Of a stretch of DNA of 64,000 bases, positions 49,577-59,075 are shown piece by piece. The stretch spans positions 124,001 through 188,000 of the forward strand of contig JBGAGY010000008.1 of assembly GCA_044226485.1 (NCBI GenBank), given 5' to 3'. The notes under the pieces were generated by a model that worked only from the letters and a program-made list of their open reading frames with translations, was not told where the DNA came from and did no database searches. Within the stretch, counting starts at the first letter, position 1. Each line of letters starts with the position of its first letter. The DNA is from UBA6663 sp044226485. GTDB lineage: Bacteria; Chloroflexota; Anaerolineae; Anaerolineales; UBA6663. The position numbers and the translations under genes are program-made.

Positions 49577-50489
49577 GTAGCCTCGGTTCGCGCCTCGGAG
49601 CGCGAGAACGTCCGATGGTATCGGCTATCAAACAATTGTGAACAGGACGGCAGGTGTGACTCGCGCCCGCCATAGGAAGGCCGAATGTCCGGGCTGTGGA
49701 TGCTGATGTCTACAGGCGAACCGACCGACGTCTTCCTTATAGGTTGCTCAGCACCTTGAGTGCCCGTTGCTCACGACTGCCCCCAAAAAGATTGGGACCT
49801 CTCAAGGTTGCTGATTCCCCGGCAGTATAGCGAAGGGAACCTACGCGCGTTAGCGGAAATGCACACCAAATACTGGTGGAAATCCCCCCTCGAAATGGGC
49901 CTGATCGACTGGACCAGGACCGGTTTGTCAGCCACAGATTACAGCGCATCGGCTCTCCAGACAACCCCAAGTGCGCCGATTGATCGGTCGTCATCAGCTC
50001 ACCTATCCAGGACCCTACGCCGAGCGTTTTGGACCGGAGGCATATGACCCCTAGGCTCTCGACCCTTATCGCCCTCGGAGGTGCAGCGTTCTTGCCGCCA
50101 GGCGCCTGGAGCGCAGTTGACGCGGCCTCTGTCACGACCTGACCCTCAAGGGCGTGCTCTCTGGGCTTTCGCCGTCGGCGCACCCGTAGCACGACTGAGG
50201 TCGTGGCAATTCATGGCCCGGAGGCGACTGCCGCAGACGTGACGCTGGCGACCGGGGCGCGACCTTCCAGGCGCGGCGCGAGCGGGTGAACGCAGCGGGA
50301 TCGAGGTCATGAGCGCCATGATCGGCGGGAACTGGCCAGCGCCGGGTTGAGCTCCGGTCGACTCGCGGCGGCTGCCGTCAGGCACTTGGGGATTTCTGGA
50401 CGCCTTCATTGAAGAACGCTAGGATATGCCGCAGCCCGGCGATACACGTGACTTGGGTGCTGACCGACACCCAGATCGACCCGACCTTC
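49577..50489. other. Gene-free region of about 0.9 kb
   Basis: The largest gap in the window. Minus-strand frames such as 49737-50192 give no recognisable protein and have no ribosome site. The first 100 bases would hold the promoter of the regulator-kinase operon. I found no IS end, tRNA or strong hairpin; the sequence may be a decayed gene or a non-coding RNA locus. Confidence 0.5.
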
Positions 50490-51581
50490 ATGACTCCGCA
50501 GTCACTGCTCCGACACCGCCTTGTTCGTCAAGGCCTGGAAGGCGTTCGCTTTGAAAGCCCTCAGGCCGTGGTCCACTCGCTTGGGGCCGTGCAGTCTCAG
50601 GACTATGGCGCTGCGAAGTGGGCGTTGGCACTGCGCCTGTCCGATCCCACAGACGCCGCCATCGAGCGGGCCTTTGCTGACGGCGAGATCCTGCGCACGC
50701 ACATCCTGCGGCCGACCTGGCACTTTGTCACGCCGGAGGACATCGGCTGGATGTTGGCCCTGACAGCGCCGCGCATCCAGGCAGCCTCGGCGCCACACTA
50801 TCGAAATCAAGGGTTGGACGCTGCCACGCTCCGGCGCGGCGACGAAGCGTTGGCGCGAGCTCTTGAGGATGGCGCTCACCTGACGCGCGCCGAGCTCACC
50901 AACGTCTTGCAGCGAGCGAAGATCGACATTCGCGAGAGTCGGCCGGCGCTGATGCTCTTCCATGCCGAACTCGAGGGCATCCTCTGCAGCGGCGCGCGGC
51001 GCGGTAAACAACACACCTATGCCCTGCTCGCTCAGCGGGCGCCTTCGGCAACGAATCTATCGCGCACCGAGTCGTTGGCCGAGCTCGCCAGACGTTTCTT
51101 CTCAAGTCATGGCCCTGCCACCGAGGACGACTTCGTCTGGTGGTCGGGTCTGACCCGCACCGATGCGCGCCAAGGCATCGAGCTCGCCGGGCCCCACCTC
51201 GAGCGGACGGTGTTGAAGACCGGCGTGTTCTGGGCTGGGGAATCGTCAAGGCCCCGCAAACTGACGCGCGCATCGGCAGCTCTGCTGCTGCCCAACTACG
51301 ACGAATACCTAGTGGCCTACGTCGACCGCAGCCTGATGTTCGCTGAGGCTGATGCCGATAAGCTGGATAGCCGGGGTAACCCGATCTTCCAGAACACCGT
51401 CATCGTGGATGGACGCATCGTCGGGACGTGGCGTCGAACGCTCAAGGCAAGATCGATCGCCGTGACCATCAACCTCCATCGTCGCCTGACGAAGGCCGAA
51501 CGAGCGGCGGTGGATGAATCCCTTGAGGCTTACAGCCGTTATGTGGGCCAACCCGCCACACCGACGTTCAGCGGACCTTGA
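50490..51581 (+). CDS. Winged-helix DNA-binding protein (AlkZ/HTH_42 family)
   Basis: A 363-residue protein of the HTH_42/AlkZ-like family: LLRHRLVRQGLEG, VHSLGAVQSQDYGAAKWALALRL (the conserved Q-S-Q-D block, quoted in part), RTHILRPTWHFV, LARRFFSSHGPATEDDFVWW and LLLPNYDEYLVAY. AlkZ is a DNA glycosylase that unhooks crosslinked or azinomycin-damaged DNA; close relatives such as YcaQ share the QxQ or QxD motif, here Q-S-Q-D. Repair of alkylated DNA is thus plausible but not shown. The ATG at 50490 is used because the frame's earlier part has no family homology. Confidence 0.87.
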   Translation: MTPQSLLRHRLVRQGLEGVRFESPQAVVHSLGAVQSQDYGAAKWALALRLSDPTDAAIERAFADGEILRTHILRPTWHFVTPEDIGWMLALTAPRIQAASAPHYRNQGLDAATLRRGDEALARALEDGAHLTRAELTNVLQRAKIDIRESRPALMLFHAELEGILCSGARRGKQHTYALLAQRAPSATNLSRTESLAELARRFFSSHGPATEDDFVWWSGLTRTDARQGIELAGPHLERTVLKTGVFWAGESSRPRKLTRASAALLLPNYDEYLVAYVDRSLMFAEADADKLDSRGNPIFQNTVIVDGRIVGTWRRTLKARSIAVTINLHRRLTKAERAAVDESLEAYSRYVGQPATPTFSGP

Positions 51582-51641
51582 TCTGCTGAAGCGGGTGGCT
51601 AGCGATACCGGAAGGCCAACAGGCCGCACAGGAGATTCGCG

Positions 51642-52355
51642 ATGAGCTTTGACCAACGCGTTGCTGTCATCACGGGCGCCACGGGTGGGTTGGGTCGTGT
51701 CGTGGCGAGCGCCTGGGCCGCGGAGGGCGCACGACTCGCTCTGATCGGCACCCAGATCGATCGATTGACAGCACTGGCTCAGGAGATCGCGGCGCCTCCC
51801 GATCGCGTCGTGGCCGTGCCGGCTGATCTCACCTCAGCCGAAGCAGCGCGCAAGGCAGCTCAGACCGTCATCCAGCGCTTTGGTCGGGTCGACATGCTCC
51901 TGCACTTCGTCGGCGGTTGGGCGGGCGGCAAGTCCGTGGTCGACGTCGAGGCCTCGGTGCTGGCGGATATGGTCGATCAGCATCTGTGGAGCACGTTCCA
52001 CACCCTGCAGGCTTTCGTCCCGGCCCTGATCGCCAACGGCTGGGGGCGGATCGCCGTGATCTCGTCGCCAAGCGCCCAGGTGCCGCCGGCCAGGGGCCTG
52101 CCGTACAGCGTTGGCAAAGCCGCCCAGGAGGCCTTGATCGCCACGCTGGCCGAGGAGCTGAAAGGCACTGGCGTGACGGCCAATGCGTTGCGGGTCAAGG
52201 CGATCGACGTGCGCCACGAGCGCGATCAGGCTCCGAGCGTCAAGAACGCGAGTTGGACCACGCCTGAGGAGATCACGGCGACGCTGCGCCACCTCTGTTC
52301 AGATGAGGCGGGAATCATCAACGGCGCGCGTTTGCCGCTTTACGGGGCGCCTTGA
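51642..52355 (+). CDS. Short-chain dehydrogenase/reductase
   Basis: A 237-residue SDR: cofactor loop VITGATGGLGRVVA, DMLLHFVGGWAGG in the NNAG position, IAVISSPSAQV carrying the catalytic serine, and YSVGKAAQEAL as the Y-x3-K pair. The NNAG motif is replaced by HFVGG, which is unusual but seen in some SDRs. The substrate is unknown. The start follows GGAGATTCGCG. It is 60 bases behind the AlkZ-like gene. Confidence 0.9.
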   Translation: MSFDQRVAVITGATGGLGRVVASAWAAEGARLALIGTQIDRLTALAQEIAAPPDRVVAVPADLTSAEAARKAAQTVIQRFGRVDMLLHFVGGWAGGKSVVDVEASVLADMVDQHLWSTFHTLQAFVPALIANGWGRIAVISSPSAQVPPARGLPYSVGKAAQEALIATLAEELKGTGVTANALRVKAIDVRHERDQAPSVKNASWTTPEEITATLRHLCSDEAGIINGARLPLYGAP

Positions 52356-52367
52356 TCGAAGCTTAAC

Positions 52368-55300
52368 TCAAGCGGGCGGCGCGCCCTCCAAACGGACACG
52401 ACCAAGCACGTCCTGGAGGGCCAGAATACTGACCGGCTTGCTCAGGTAGTCGTCCATGCCGGCTTCAAGGCAGATCTCACGGTCGCCGGCCATGGCGTTC
52501 GCCGTCATGGCGATCACCGGCACATGCAGCTGGTTCTCGGTCCCGACCTCCCACGAGCGAATGCGCCGTGTGGCCGCAAAGCCATCCAGACGCGGCATCT
52601 GGCAATCCATCAAAATGAGTCGATAACGATCCGGCGAAGACATGTAGGCGTTGACCGCGGCCTCGCCGTCGTTGACGACCTCGACATCGAACCCGAGCTT
52701 GTCGAGCTGCAGAGTCGCGACCGTCTGGTTGATGCGGTTGTCTTCGGCCAGCAAGACCCGCGGGCGCGTGCTGAAGGCCGGCTGGGTCGTCACGTCGATC
52801 GTCACGCTGGCCGTGGCGGTGTCCGTCACAACGGCCGAGGCCAGGCTCGCGCCGAGCGCGTGTCGATGCACCGGCCGGTTCAGCCAGGTGAAGCCGGCCA
52901 GCGCCGTGCTTTCATCCGGCGGCAGATCGGCCACGACGATCACGCGCGCCGCCACCGAGGCCGGTTCGGCCGTGAGGCGAGCCAACAGAGCGGAGGTCGC
53001 GGGGTCATCCTCCCAGAGGCCGACGATCGCGAAGTCGGGGGCTTCGGCGTCCTCAGCGGGCATCCAGAGTTGTTCTGGCCCGGCCCACGCCGTCACGGCG
53101 TAACCGGCCGCCGTGGCGTAACGAGCCAGGATCGCGCGACTGGTATCGTCGGGGTCGACGATGACGGCGCGACGATCACCGGAGCGGGTCAGGGTCGCAG
53201 CTGGTCCATCGGCCGCAGCCGGGCGCTCGAAGTGAAGCTCGACGTCCACCACCGTGCCGACGCCCGGGGCGCTCTCGAGCTTGACGACGCCGTTCATGAG
53301 CTCGACCAGCCGCTTGACGATGGCCAGACCGAGGCCCGTGCCGCCAAAACGACGCGTGGTGCCGCCGTCGGCCTGCTCAAACGGATTGAACAGGCGGCGT
53401 TGAGCCTCGGGTGAAACGCCGATGCCCGTATCCTTCACGCGGACGCGCACCCATTGATCCGGGCCGTCGCGATCGAGCGGCGTCACCTCAATCGCCACGT
53501 TGCCCTTCTCGGTGAACTTGACGGCGTTGCTGAGGATGTTCAACACGATCTGACGCAGTCGACCCGCGTCTCCGATGAGTGTGGCGGGCAGACCGGGGTC
53601 GATGAGACATGTCAGGCGCAGGCCCTTCTGACGCGCGCGCATGGCCATCAGATCGGCCACTGATTCGACGATGTCCGCCAGGTCGAACTCGTGGAGATTG
53701 AGTTGCAGGTGGCCCGCCTCGATCTTCGAGAAGTCGAGGATGTCATTGATGATGTCGAGCAGTGCGTGGCTTGAATCCACCATCAACCTGACGGAATGGC
53801 GCTGGCCCTCGATCAGGTTCGCGTCGAGCAGCACTTCGGCCAGGCCGATGATGGCGTTCATCGGCGTGCGAATCTCGTGGCTCATGTTGGCCAGGAACTC
53901 GCTCTTGGCCCGGCTGGCGGCCTGGGCTTCGCGCGCCAGGTCACGAGCACGTTCGAGAGCATGCTCGAGCTCGACATTCGCCCGGGAGATCTTGAGCTCC
54001 ATGGCCTTTCGCTCCGAGACGTCGGTCATCACCGCCACAGCGCCGATCTCGCCGTCGGGCAGGTGGCGGGGTGTCACCGTCGTCAAGAAGTCGACGATCT
54101 GGCCATCCGGTCGTAGGTACTCCGATTCGATCTGAAGCGCCTTTCCGCTCGCCGCCCGCTCGAGGAAATCCCGCATGACGTGCATCTGCAGGTCAATGGG
54201 CAGCATCTTGATCAGATCGGTGCCGGGTACTGACTCGTAAGGCAGGCCCAAGATGTTGGCGCCGGCCGGGTTGATGTAGTCGCACAGGCCCTCAGGGTTG
54301 AGCACGGCGACGCCCTGGCCCAGTGAGTTCAGCACGAGTTGAGCGAAGTCGCGCTCGGCCTTGACGGCGGCCTCCAACTCGCGGCTGACCGTGATGTCTT
54401 CGAGCTGCCCGATCACCTGGGTGACGGCGCCTGTGGCGTCGCGCTCGAAAGCGAGGTGCCGGGCCCGATACCAGCGCCAGCGGTTGGCGCTGTCACGCAG
54501 CCTGAAGTCCGTCTCGAGCAGCGCGCCGTCGGAGAGATCCAACCAACGCGCGCGGGCTCCGTTGTAGATGTCCAGGTCGTCAGGATGGATGAGCGATAGG
54601 ACGAACGCTTCCCACCCCATGCGGCGGGCCAGCTCGGAGTCGTAGCCAAGTTCCGCCGGGAGCGAGCGATTGGCGAAGATCACGCCGCCGTTGGCGCGCT
54701 GGTCATTGAGATTGAGGACGTAGACGACGTTCGGCACCGTCTCGGTCACTCGCGTGACCAGGCGTTGGCTGGCCGCTAGCGCTTCCTGAGCCCGGCGCGT
54801 CTCGGTGATCTCTTCCATGAGACCCAGGACCTGTTGCGCCCGGCCATTCATGTCGCGGTTGAAGATCATGTTCCACGATCGGATCCAGCGCCAGGCGCCG
54901 TCGGCGGCCTGCACCCGGAATTCGATCTGGGTCACTTCATCATCTTTCTGATTGGGTACAGCCTGCAGCACGCCGAGCCAGGCAGACACATCATCGGGAT
55001 GAATATGATTGGCGACGAATCCGACATCCTCTCGTTCTTCACGCGGGAGGTGTTCGTAACCGAGCATATCCGGGAGCAGCCGGTTGGCGTAAACGAAACC
55101 GCCTCGCCCCTCGTTTGCGCTCAGGTCCACGACATACACGGCATTGGGCATCGTCGCGGTGATGCGACTGAGAAGCCGTTGGCTGTCAGCGAGCTCATGC
55201 TCGGCCTGCTGCCTGTCCGTGACGTCGTCCCAGACGACAAGAATCTGGTTCGGGCGCCCCTCGGCGTCGCGCAGGAAGACGCTCTGGCGGAACAGCAGGT

Positions 55301-56708
55301 AATGCCACGCCCCTGAAACGTCTGAAACTCGCAGACGCGTCTCGGCGGTGACCTCGTCGGTCAGGGCAGGGAGCGCCTCCACCATCTTCTGGAACAGCGA
55401 ACGGTCGTCGGGATGGATGCGGTGGCTCACGTATTCCGGGATCGTGACCCCGAGGTTCTTGGCCTTGTCGTAATCGAGGATCTCGGGGACGACACGATTG
55501 GCAAAGACCACTGAGCCAGAGTCGATATCGGCCACGAAGACCTGGCTCGGGATGGCCGTGGCCAGGCGGTCGATGAAGCGTCGGCTGTTTTCGATCTGGA
55601 ACTGCGCGGTCTTACGTTCCGTGATGTCCTGAATGTGGCCGATGATCTCGACAAGGCTGCCCGCGTCGTCGAAGATGGCGCGCGCAGTGTCCTCGAGCCA
55701 GATCTCGACCCCATCCCGCCGGTTGAACCGGTACTCGACCACCGGAGCGCGGATGATCTGCGGCTCGGAATTCGCGTTCCAGAGCGCGTCGCAGTCGGCC
55801 CGGTTGACTCGCGAACCCCAGAGCGACTGATCTGCCATCAACTCCTGGGCTGAATAGCCGGTCAGCGCTTCGATGTTGTCGGTGACAAACGGGCAATACA
55901 GGTCGCGGCGTGTCGTGTAGCGAACCTGGAGCGAGTAGGTCACCAGTGGGCTGTTGCTGACGATGTGTCGCATCCGAGCTTCGGTCTGGCGCAGGGCCTC
56001 ATCGGCTTGATGACGCTCGGTCACGTCGAGGATGTGGCCGACGATTTCCCGGATCGTGCCGTCCTCGTCGCGCATTGCGCGGCAACTGTCGCGCACCCAC
56101 AACACATCGCCCTTGGCGCGCTCGACGGGATACTCGATCATGGCCTCGCCGCGCGTCTTCAGTTCATCGCACCAGGCCGTTGCCTCCTGGGTTGACACCG
56201 AGCCGAGCAGCCCTACAACGGTCGCCGATCGCTCCGCCGAAAAATCAGGCTCGTAACCGAGCAGGCCCTTGACGTTGGCTGCGACGAAAGTGACTTTGAG
56301 ACGATCCGGGCGATCGGCATCCGCCGTGAGGCCGTACATCACCGCGGGGTTGCGAGTCATGATCTCGATCAGACGATCTTGGGCTCGAGCGCGGCCGCGC
56401 ACTTCGCGTGAGATGGCTTCAGTCAGAACGACCTGAAGCACCAGACCGCTGAGATAGAAGACCAGGAAGTCGACGAGCTTCAAATCGAACGAGAGGACCG
56501 ATGGCAGCAGCAGCACCGCATACAGGGCGATGGTCGCGTAGCGGACCCAACGCGGATACCAAAGTGCCGCCAGGATGATCCCGGCGATCAACAGGAATCC
56601 CCCGATTTCGACCCAGCCCCAAAACAGGATGCCCGCATCCATCAAGCTGCCAAGAAGGAAGAAGATCAACAAGAAAGAAGAGGGTTGGGGGCGTCGGATC
56701 GTAGGCAT
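52368..56708 (-). CDS. Hybrid sensor histidine kinase, 6 PAS, degenerate REC plus active REC
   Basis: The 1446-residue protein has about four transmembrane helices (12-100), six PAS domains (roughly 113-235, 245-370, 380-505, 512-640, 650-775, 790-900), HisKA with H944 in NMSHEIRTPMN, and an ATPase domain (ILSNAVKFT, DTGIGV, FGGTGLGLAI). The first receiver (about 1180-1290) again lacks the phosphoacceptor (G1230 in FAIVGLWED). The second (1315-1440) is canonical, with D1368 in LILMDCQMPRLDG. Order, PAS spacing and the degenerate receiver all match the kinase at 17805-21347, which is shorter by about two PAS domains. The promoter should lie in 56709-57204. It lacks a strong ribosome site. Confidence 0.92.
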   Translation of the reverse strand: MPTIRRPQPSSFLLIFFLLGSLMDAGILFWGWVEIGGFLLIAGIILAALWYPRWVRYATIALYAVLLLPSVLSFDLKLVDFLVFYLSGLVLQVVLTEAISREVRGRARAQDRLIEIMTRNPAVMYGLTADADRPDRLKVTFVAANVKGLLGYEPDFSAERSATVVGLLGSVSTQEATAWCDELKTRGEAMIEYPVERAKGDVLWVRDSCRAMRDEDGTIREIVGHILDVTERHQADEALRQTEARMRHIVSNSPLVTYSLQVRYTTRRDLYCPFVTDNIEALTGYSAQELMADQSLWGSRVNRADCDALWNANSEPQIIRAPVVEYRFNRRDGVEIWLEDTARAIFDDAGSLVEIIGHIQDITERKTAQFQIENSRRFIDRLATAIPSQVFVADIDSGSVVFANRVVPEILDYDKAKNLGVTIPEYVSHRIHPDDRSLFQKMVEALPALTDEVTAETRLRVSDVSGAWHYLLFRQSVFLRDAEGRPNQILVVWDDVTDRQQAEHELADSQRLLSRITATMPNAVYVVDLSANEGRGGFVYANRLLPDMLGYEHLPREEREDVGFVANHIHPDDVSAWLGVLQAVPNQKDDEVTQIEFRVQAADGAWRWIRSWNMIFNRDMNGRAQQVLGLMEEITETRRAQEALAASQRLVTRVTETVPNVVYVLNLNDQRANGGVIFANRSLPAELGYDSELARRMGWEAFVLSLIHPDDLDIYNGARARWLDLSDGALLETDFRLRDSANRWRWYRARHLAFERDATGAVTQVIGQLEDITVSRELEAAVKAERDFAQLVLNSLGQGVAVLNPEGLCDYINPAGANILGLPYESVPGTDLIKMLPIDLQMHVMRDFLERAASGKALQIESEYLRPDGQIVDFLTTVTPRHLPDGEIGAVAVMTDVSERKAMELKISRANVELEHALERARDLAREAQAASRAKSEFLANMSHEIRTPMNAIIGLAEVLLDANLIEGQRHSVRLMVDSSHALLDIINDILDFSKIEAGHLQLNLHEFDLADIVESVADLMAMRARQKGLRLTCLIDPGLPATLIGDAGRLRQIVLNILSNAVKFTEKGNVAIEVTPLDRDGPDQWVRVRVKDTGIGVSPEAQRRLFNPFEQADGGTTRRFGGTGLGLAIVKRLVELMNGVVKLESAPGVGTVVDVELHFERPAAADGPAATLTRSGDRRAVIVDPDDTSRAILARYATAAGYAVTAWAGPEQLWMPAEDAEAPDFAIVGLWEDDPATSALLARLTAEPASVAARVIVVADLPPDESTALAGFTWLNRPVHRHALGASLASAVVTDTATASVTIDVTTQPAFSTRPRVLLAEDNRINQTVATLQLDKLGFDVEVVNDGEAAVNAYMSSPDRYRLILMDCQMPRLDGFAATRRIRSWEVGTENQLHVPVIAMTANAMAGDREICLEAGMDDYLSKPVSILALQDVLGRVRLEGAPPA

Positions 56709-57204
56709 AGGAAGCGTCGCACGCGCGGAGCCGCGTTGACTCGTTATAACCAGTTTCTAGCTTTGGGGGCATATCGAAGCCGTGAAACTGGCGCCAAATC
56801 GGCTGTTTTTATGGATAACTTGGGTATTCAAGCGTCGAGGGCGAGTTGTTCGGCTGGGCCGACATTCGTCATCGGCTATAGGAGGGAGCCGAAGGAGCTG
56901 GCCGCGGTTGTTGTGTCACGGCCGTCGCGCTCAAGAGGGTACGTTTGAGTCGGCCTCGACGTGCGGCAGCGGCGCGAGGAAGACGATTGCGTGGGCGGTG
57001 ACTGGGCCGCCCTTAAGGCCGTGAGGGTGGGAAGGGGCGAAAACGACGGTACTATAGTTGCGCACTCCCCGTTCGACTATAACCAAGGCGGTTGACGGCC
57101 ACCCATCGGAGCCCGGCAGGAGCCTGGCCGACCCGGTGTCGACGGCTCGAGTGTGGCGTCGCCCTTGTGCAGCGTTACAGATCCTTCATTCACAATCGGG
57201 TGTC
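56709..57204. other. Divergent intergenic region upstream of the ligase cluster
   Basis: 496 bases between the second hybrid kinase and the asparagine-synthetase-like gene. AT-rich segments (TTATAACC near 56745, ACTATAGTTG near 57051 and CGACTATAACC near 57075) are plausible promoter parts, but no well-spaced -35/-10 pair was found. Plus-strand frames here have no resemblance to a precursor peptide or any known protein. Confidence 0.45.
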
Positions 57205-59064
57205 ATGAGCGGCGTTTTCGGAATCGTAGATCCGCATCGTCGAGTAGATGCGGCAGATCTGGCCGGCAAAATGGCGGCCAGCCTGTCACACTTCCCCTGG
57301 CATTCTGTCGAATTCCAGGGGACCGACGTCGTTAACGCCGTGATCGGGCGAATGGGGATCGGCGGCTTCAACCCGAATCCTCAGCCTGTCTGGAACGACT
57401 CACGGACAGTCGCCATCTGTCTTGCCGGTGAGTTCTACAGCACATCACGGGGTGGTCGCCCGCTGGAGTCAACCCAAAGACGCACCGACGAAGAGCAACT
57501 GCACGAACTCTACGCCAGGCAGGGCCTCGACTTCCCCTGTTCGTTGGACGGCGCTTTCGTCTGCGTCATCCTCGATCTGGCTCAACGGCGTCTGATCCTG
57601 GCGAACGATCGCTTCGCGTTGTATCCAACCTACTACAGCCATCAGAACGGCCGGTTGGTCTTCGCCCCGGAGATGAAGGCAGTCCTTCAGGACGCGGGCT
57701 TCGCGCGGCGCATCGATCTGACGGCCCTGGCACAGTCGATGCGTTTCCAGCAGGTGTTGGGCGAGCGGACTTTTTTCGAGGACATGCAGGTGCTTCCACC
57801 GGGCGGTCTTCTGGTCTGCGACCTCGACACCGGCGCCCTCAGGCTCTCCACTTACTGGTCCTTCGCCGACATCCCCGAACAGCCTGACTTGACGTTCGGC
57901 GAGGCCGTCGAGGAAGGCGGGCGGTTGTTGCGCGCGGCCGTGAGGCGTCTCGGCGCAGGGGCGCTGCGGCCCGGCGTGTTTCTGAGCGGCGGCCTCGACT
58001 CACGGGTCATCCTCGGGATGCTCGACCGGGGGCCGACCCCGTCGTTCACGTACGGCCCACGCCATTCGCGCGACGTGTTCTACGCGGCCCAGATCGCACG
58101 AGCCTGCAACAGCCGACATCACTGGTTCGATCTGGCGGATGGGCGCTGGGTGCTCGACCATGTGGACCAACACCTGGAGCTGACCGAGGGCTACCACAGC
58201 TGGATCCCCTCGCAAGGCATGCACGTCCTGCCGTCGGCTCGCTCGGTGATGGATGTGTTGCTCACGGGCTGGGACGGCGGCGCCGTGCTGGGTGACAGTA
58301 ACACCATTGAACCGCTTCAGCAGAGCGCCGTGGATGACGCAGCGTTGACGGTCCACCTGTTCGGTCGGTTCAACCAGGACTACACCTGGCCGGGCATGAC
58401 GGAGGCCGAGGAGCGCCTGGTGTACAGCGAGTCGCTCTGGCCGCGCGTTCGCTGCCTGGCATTCGATTCGTTTCGCGAGGAACTCAAGCCCTACCTCGGC
58501 CTGCGACCCGACGTGCGCACCAGCTTTTTCTACATCCGCCACCACTGCGGCCGTTTGACCCAGAACGTGGTCGTTCTCTACCGCTCGCACGTCGAGGTGC
58601 GCTTCCCGTTCTTCGACTACGCCTTGTTCGATTTCCTCTTCTCGCTTCCCGCCAGATTGCGCGCCGGTAAGGCCCTGTATCGGGCCATACTCGAACGCGA
58701 GACGCCGCGCCTGGCCCGGATACCTAACAGTCACGACGACCTCCTTCCTACGTCGCGCGAACCAGTACGCCGGGCGCATGCCTTGAGCGTCAAGGTCCGC
58801 CGGCGCCTCGGGCAGTTGTGGCCTGCGCTCTGGCCCGCTCGCGCCAGGGTGTACGCCCAATATGAAACCTACCTACGAAAAGAACTCCGGCCCTGGGCCG
58901 AAGATCTGCTGTTCGATCGACGTGCAAGCGAGCGAGGCCTGTTCGACCCCGGTTTCATGCGCACGTTGATGGCGCGGCACCAGTCGGGGATGGAGCAATC
59001 CATGATCGGCAAGATCTCGCCGATCATGACCTACGAGATGATGCTGCGCCGCTTCTTGGATTGA
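57205..59064 (+). CDS. Asparagine-synthetase-like ATP-dependent ligase lacking the glutaminase cysteine
   Basis: The 619-residue protein has the two AsnB domains. The N-terminal part starts MSGVFGIVDP, where the class II glutaminase should start MCG; serine replaces the catalytic Cys2. The rest of that domain is kept (ICLAGEFY, DGAFVCVILDLAQRRLILANDR in outline, YSHQNGRLVFAPEMKAVL). The PP-loop ATP-pyrophosphatase domain has GVFLSGGLDSRVILGML and later SHVEVRFPFFDYALFDFLFSLP, which binds the substrate. Without glutaminase activity it may use another amine, as in beta-lactam synthetase or lasso-peptide cyclases. It is first in a cluster with a flippase, TEII and PPTase. The ATG at 57205 suits the family opening. 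Confidence 0.88.
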   Translation: MSGVFGIVDPHRRVDAADLAGKMAASLSHFPWHSVEFQGTDVVNAVIGRMGIGGFNPNPQPVWNDSRTVAICLAGEFYSTSRGGRPLESTQRRTDEEQLHELYARQGLDFPCSLDGAFVCVILDLAQRRLILANDRFALYPTYYSHQNGRLVFAPEMKAVLQDAGFARRIDLTALAQSMRFQQVLGERTFFEDMQVLPPGGLLVCDLDTGALRLSTYWSFADIPEQPDLTFGEAVEEGGRLLRAAVRRLGAGALRPGVFLSGGLDSRVILGMLDRGPTPSFTYGPRHSRDVFYAAQIARACNSRHHWFDLADGRWVLDHVDQHLELTEGYHSWIPSQGMHVLPSARSVMDVLLTGWDGGAVLGDSNTIEPLQQSAVDDAALTVHLFGRFNQDYTWPGMTEAEERLVYSESLWPRVRCLAFDSFREELKPYLGLRPDVRTSFFYIRHHCGRLTQNVVVLYRSHVEVRFPFFDYALFDFLFSLPARLRAGKALYRAILERETPRLARIPNSHDDLLPTSREPVRRAHALSVKVRRRLGQLWPALWPARARVYAQYETYLRKELRPWAEDLLFDRRASERGLFDPGFMRTLMARHQSGMEQSMIGKISPIMTYEMMLRRFLD

Positions 59065-59075
59065 ACGAGACCCTG

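Noticed and set aside
49737..50192. Minus-strand frame of 151 codons in the large gap.
   Set aside because: No ribosome site, no motif and odd composition; kept only as part of the unexplained region.
56811..56948. Short plus-strand frame before the ligase gene, examined as a possible lasso or RiPP precursor.
   Set aside because: No threonine at the lasso leader's -2 position, no ring Gly with acidic residue at 7-9, and no B-protein gene; no support for a precursor.
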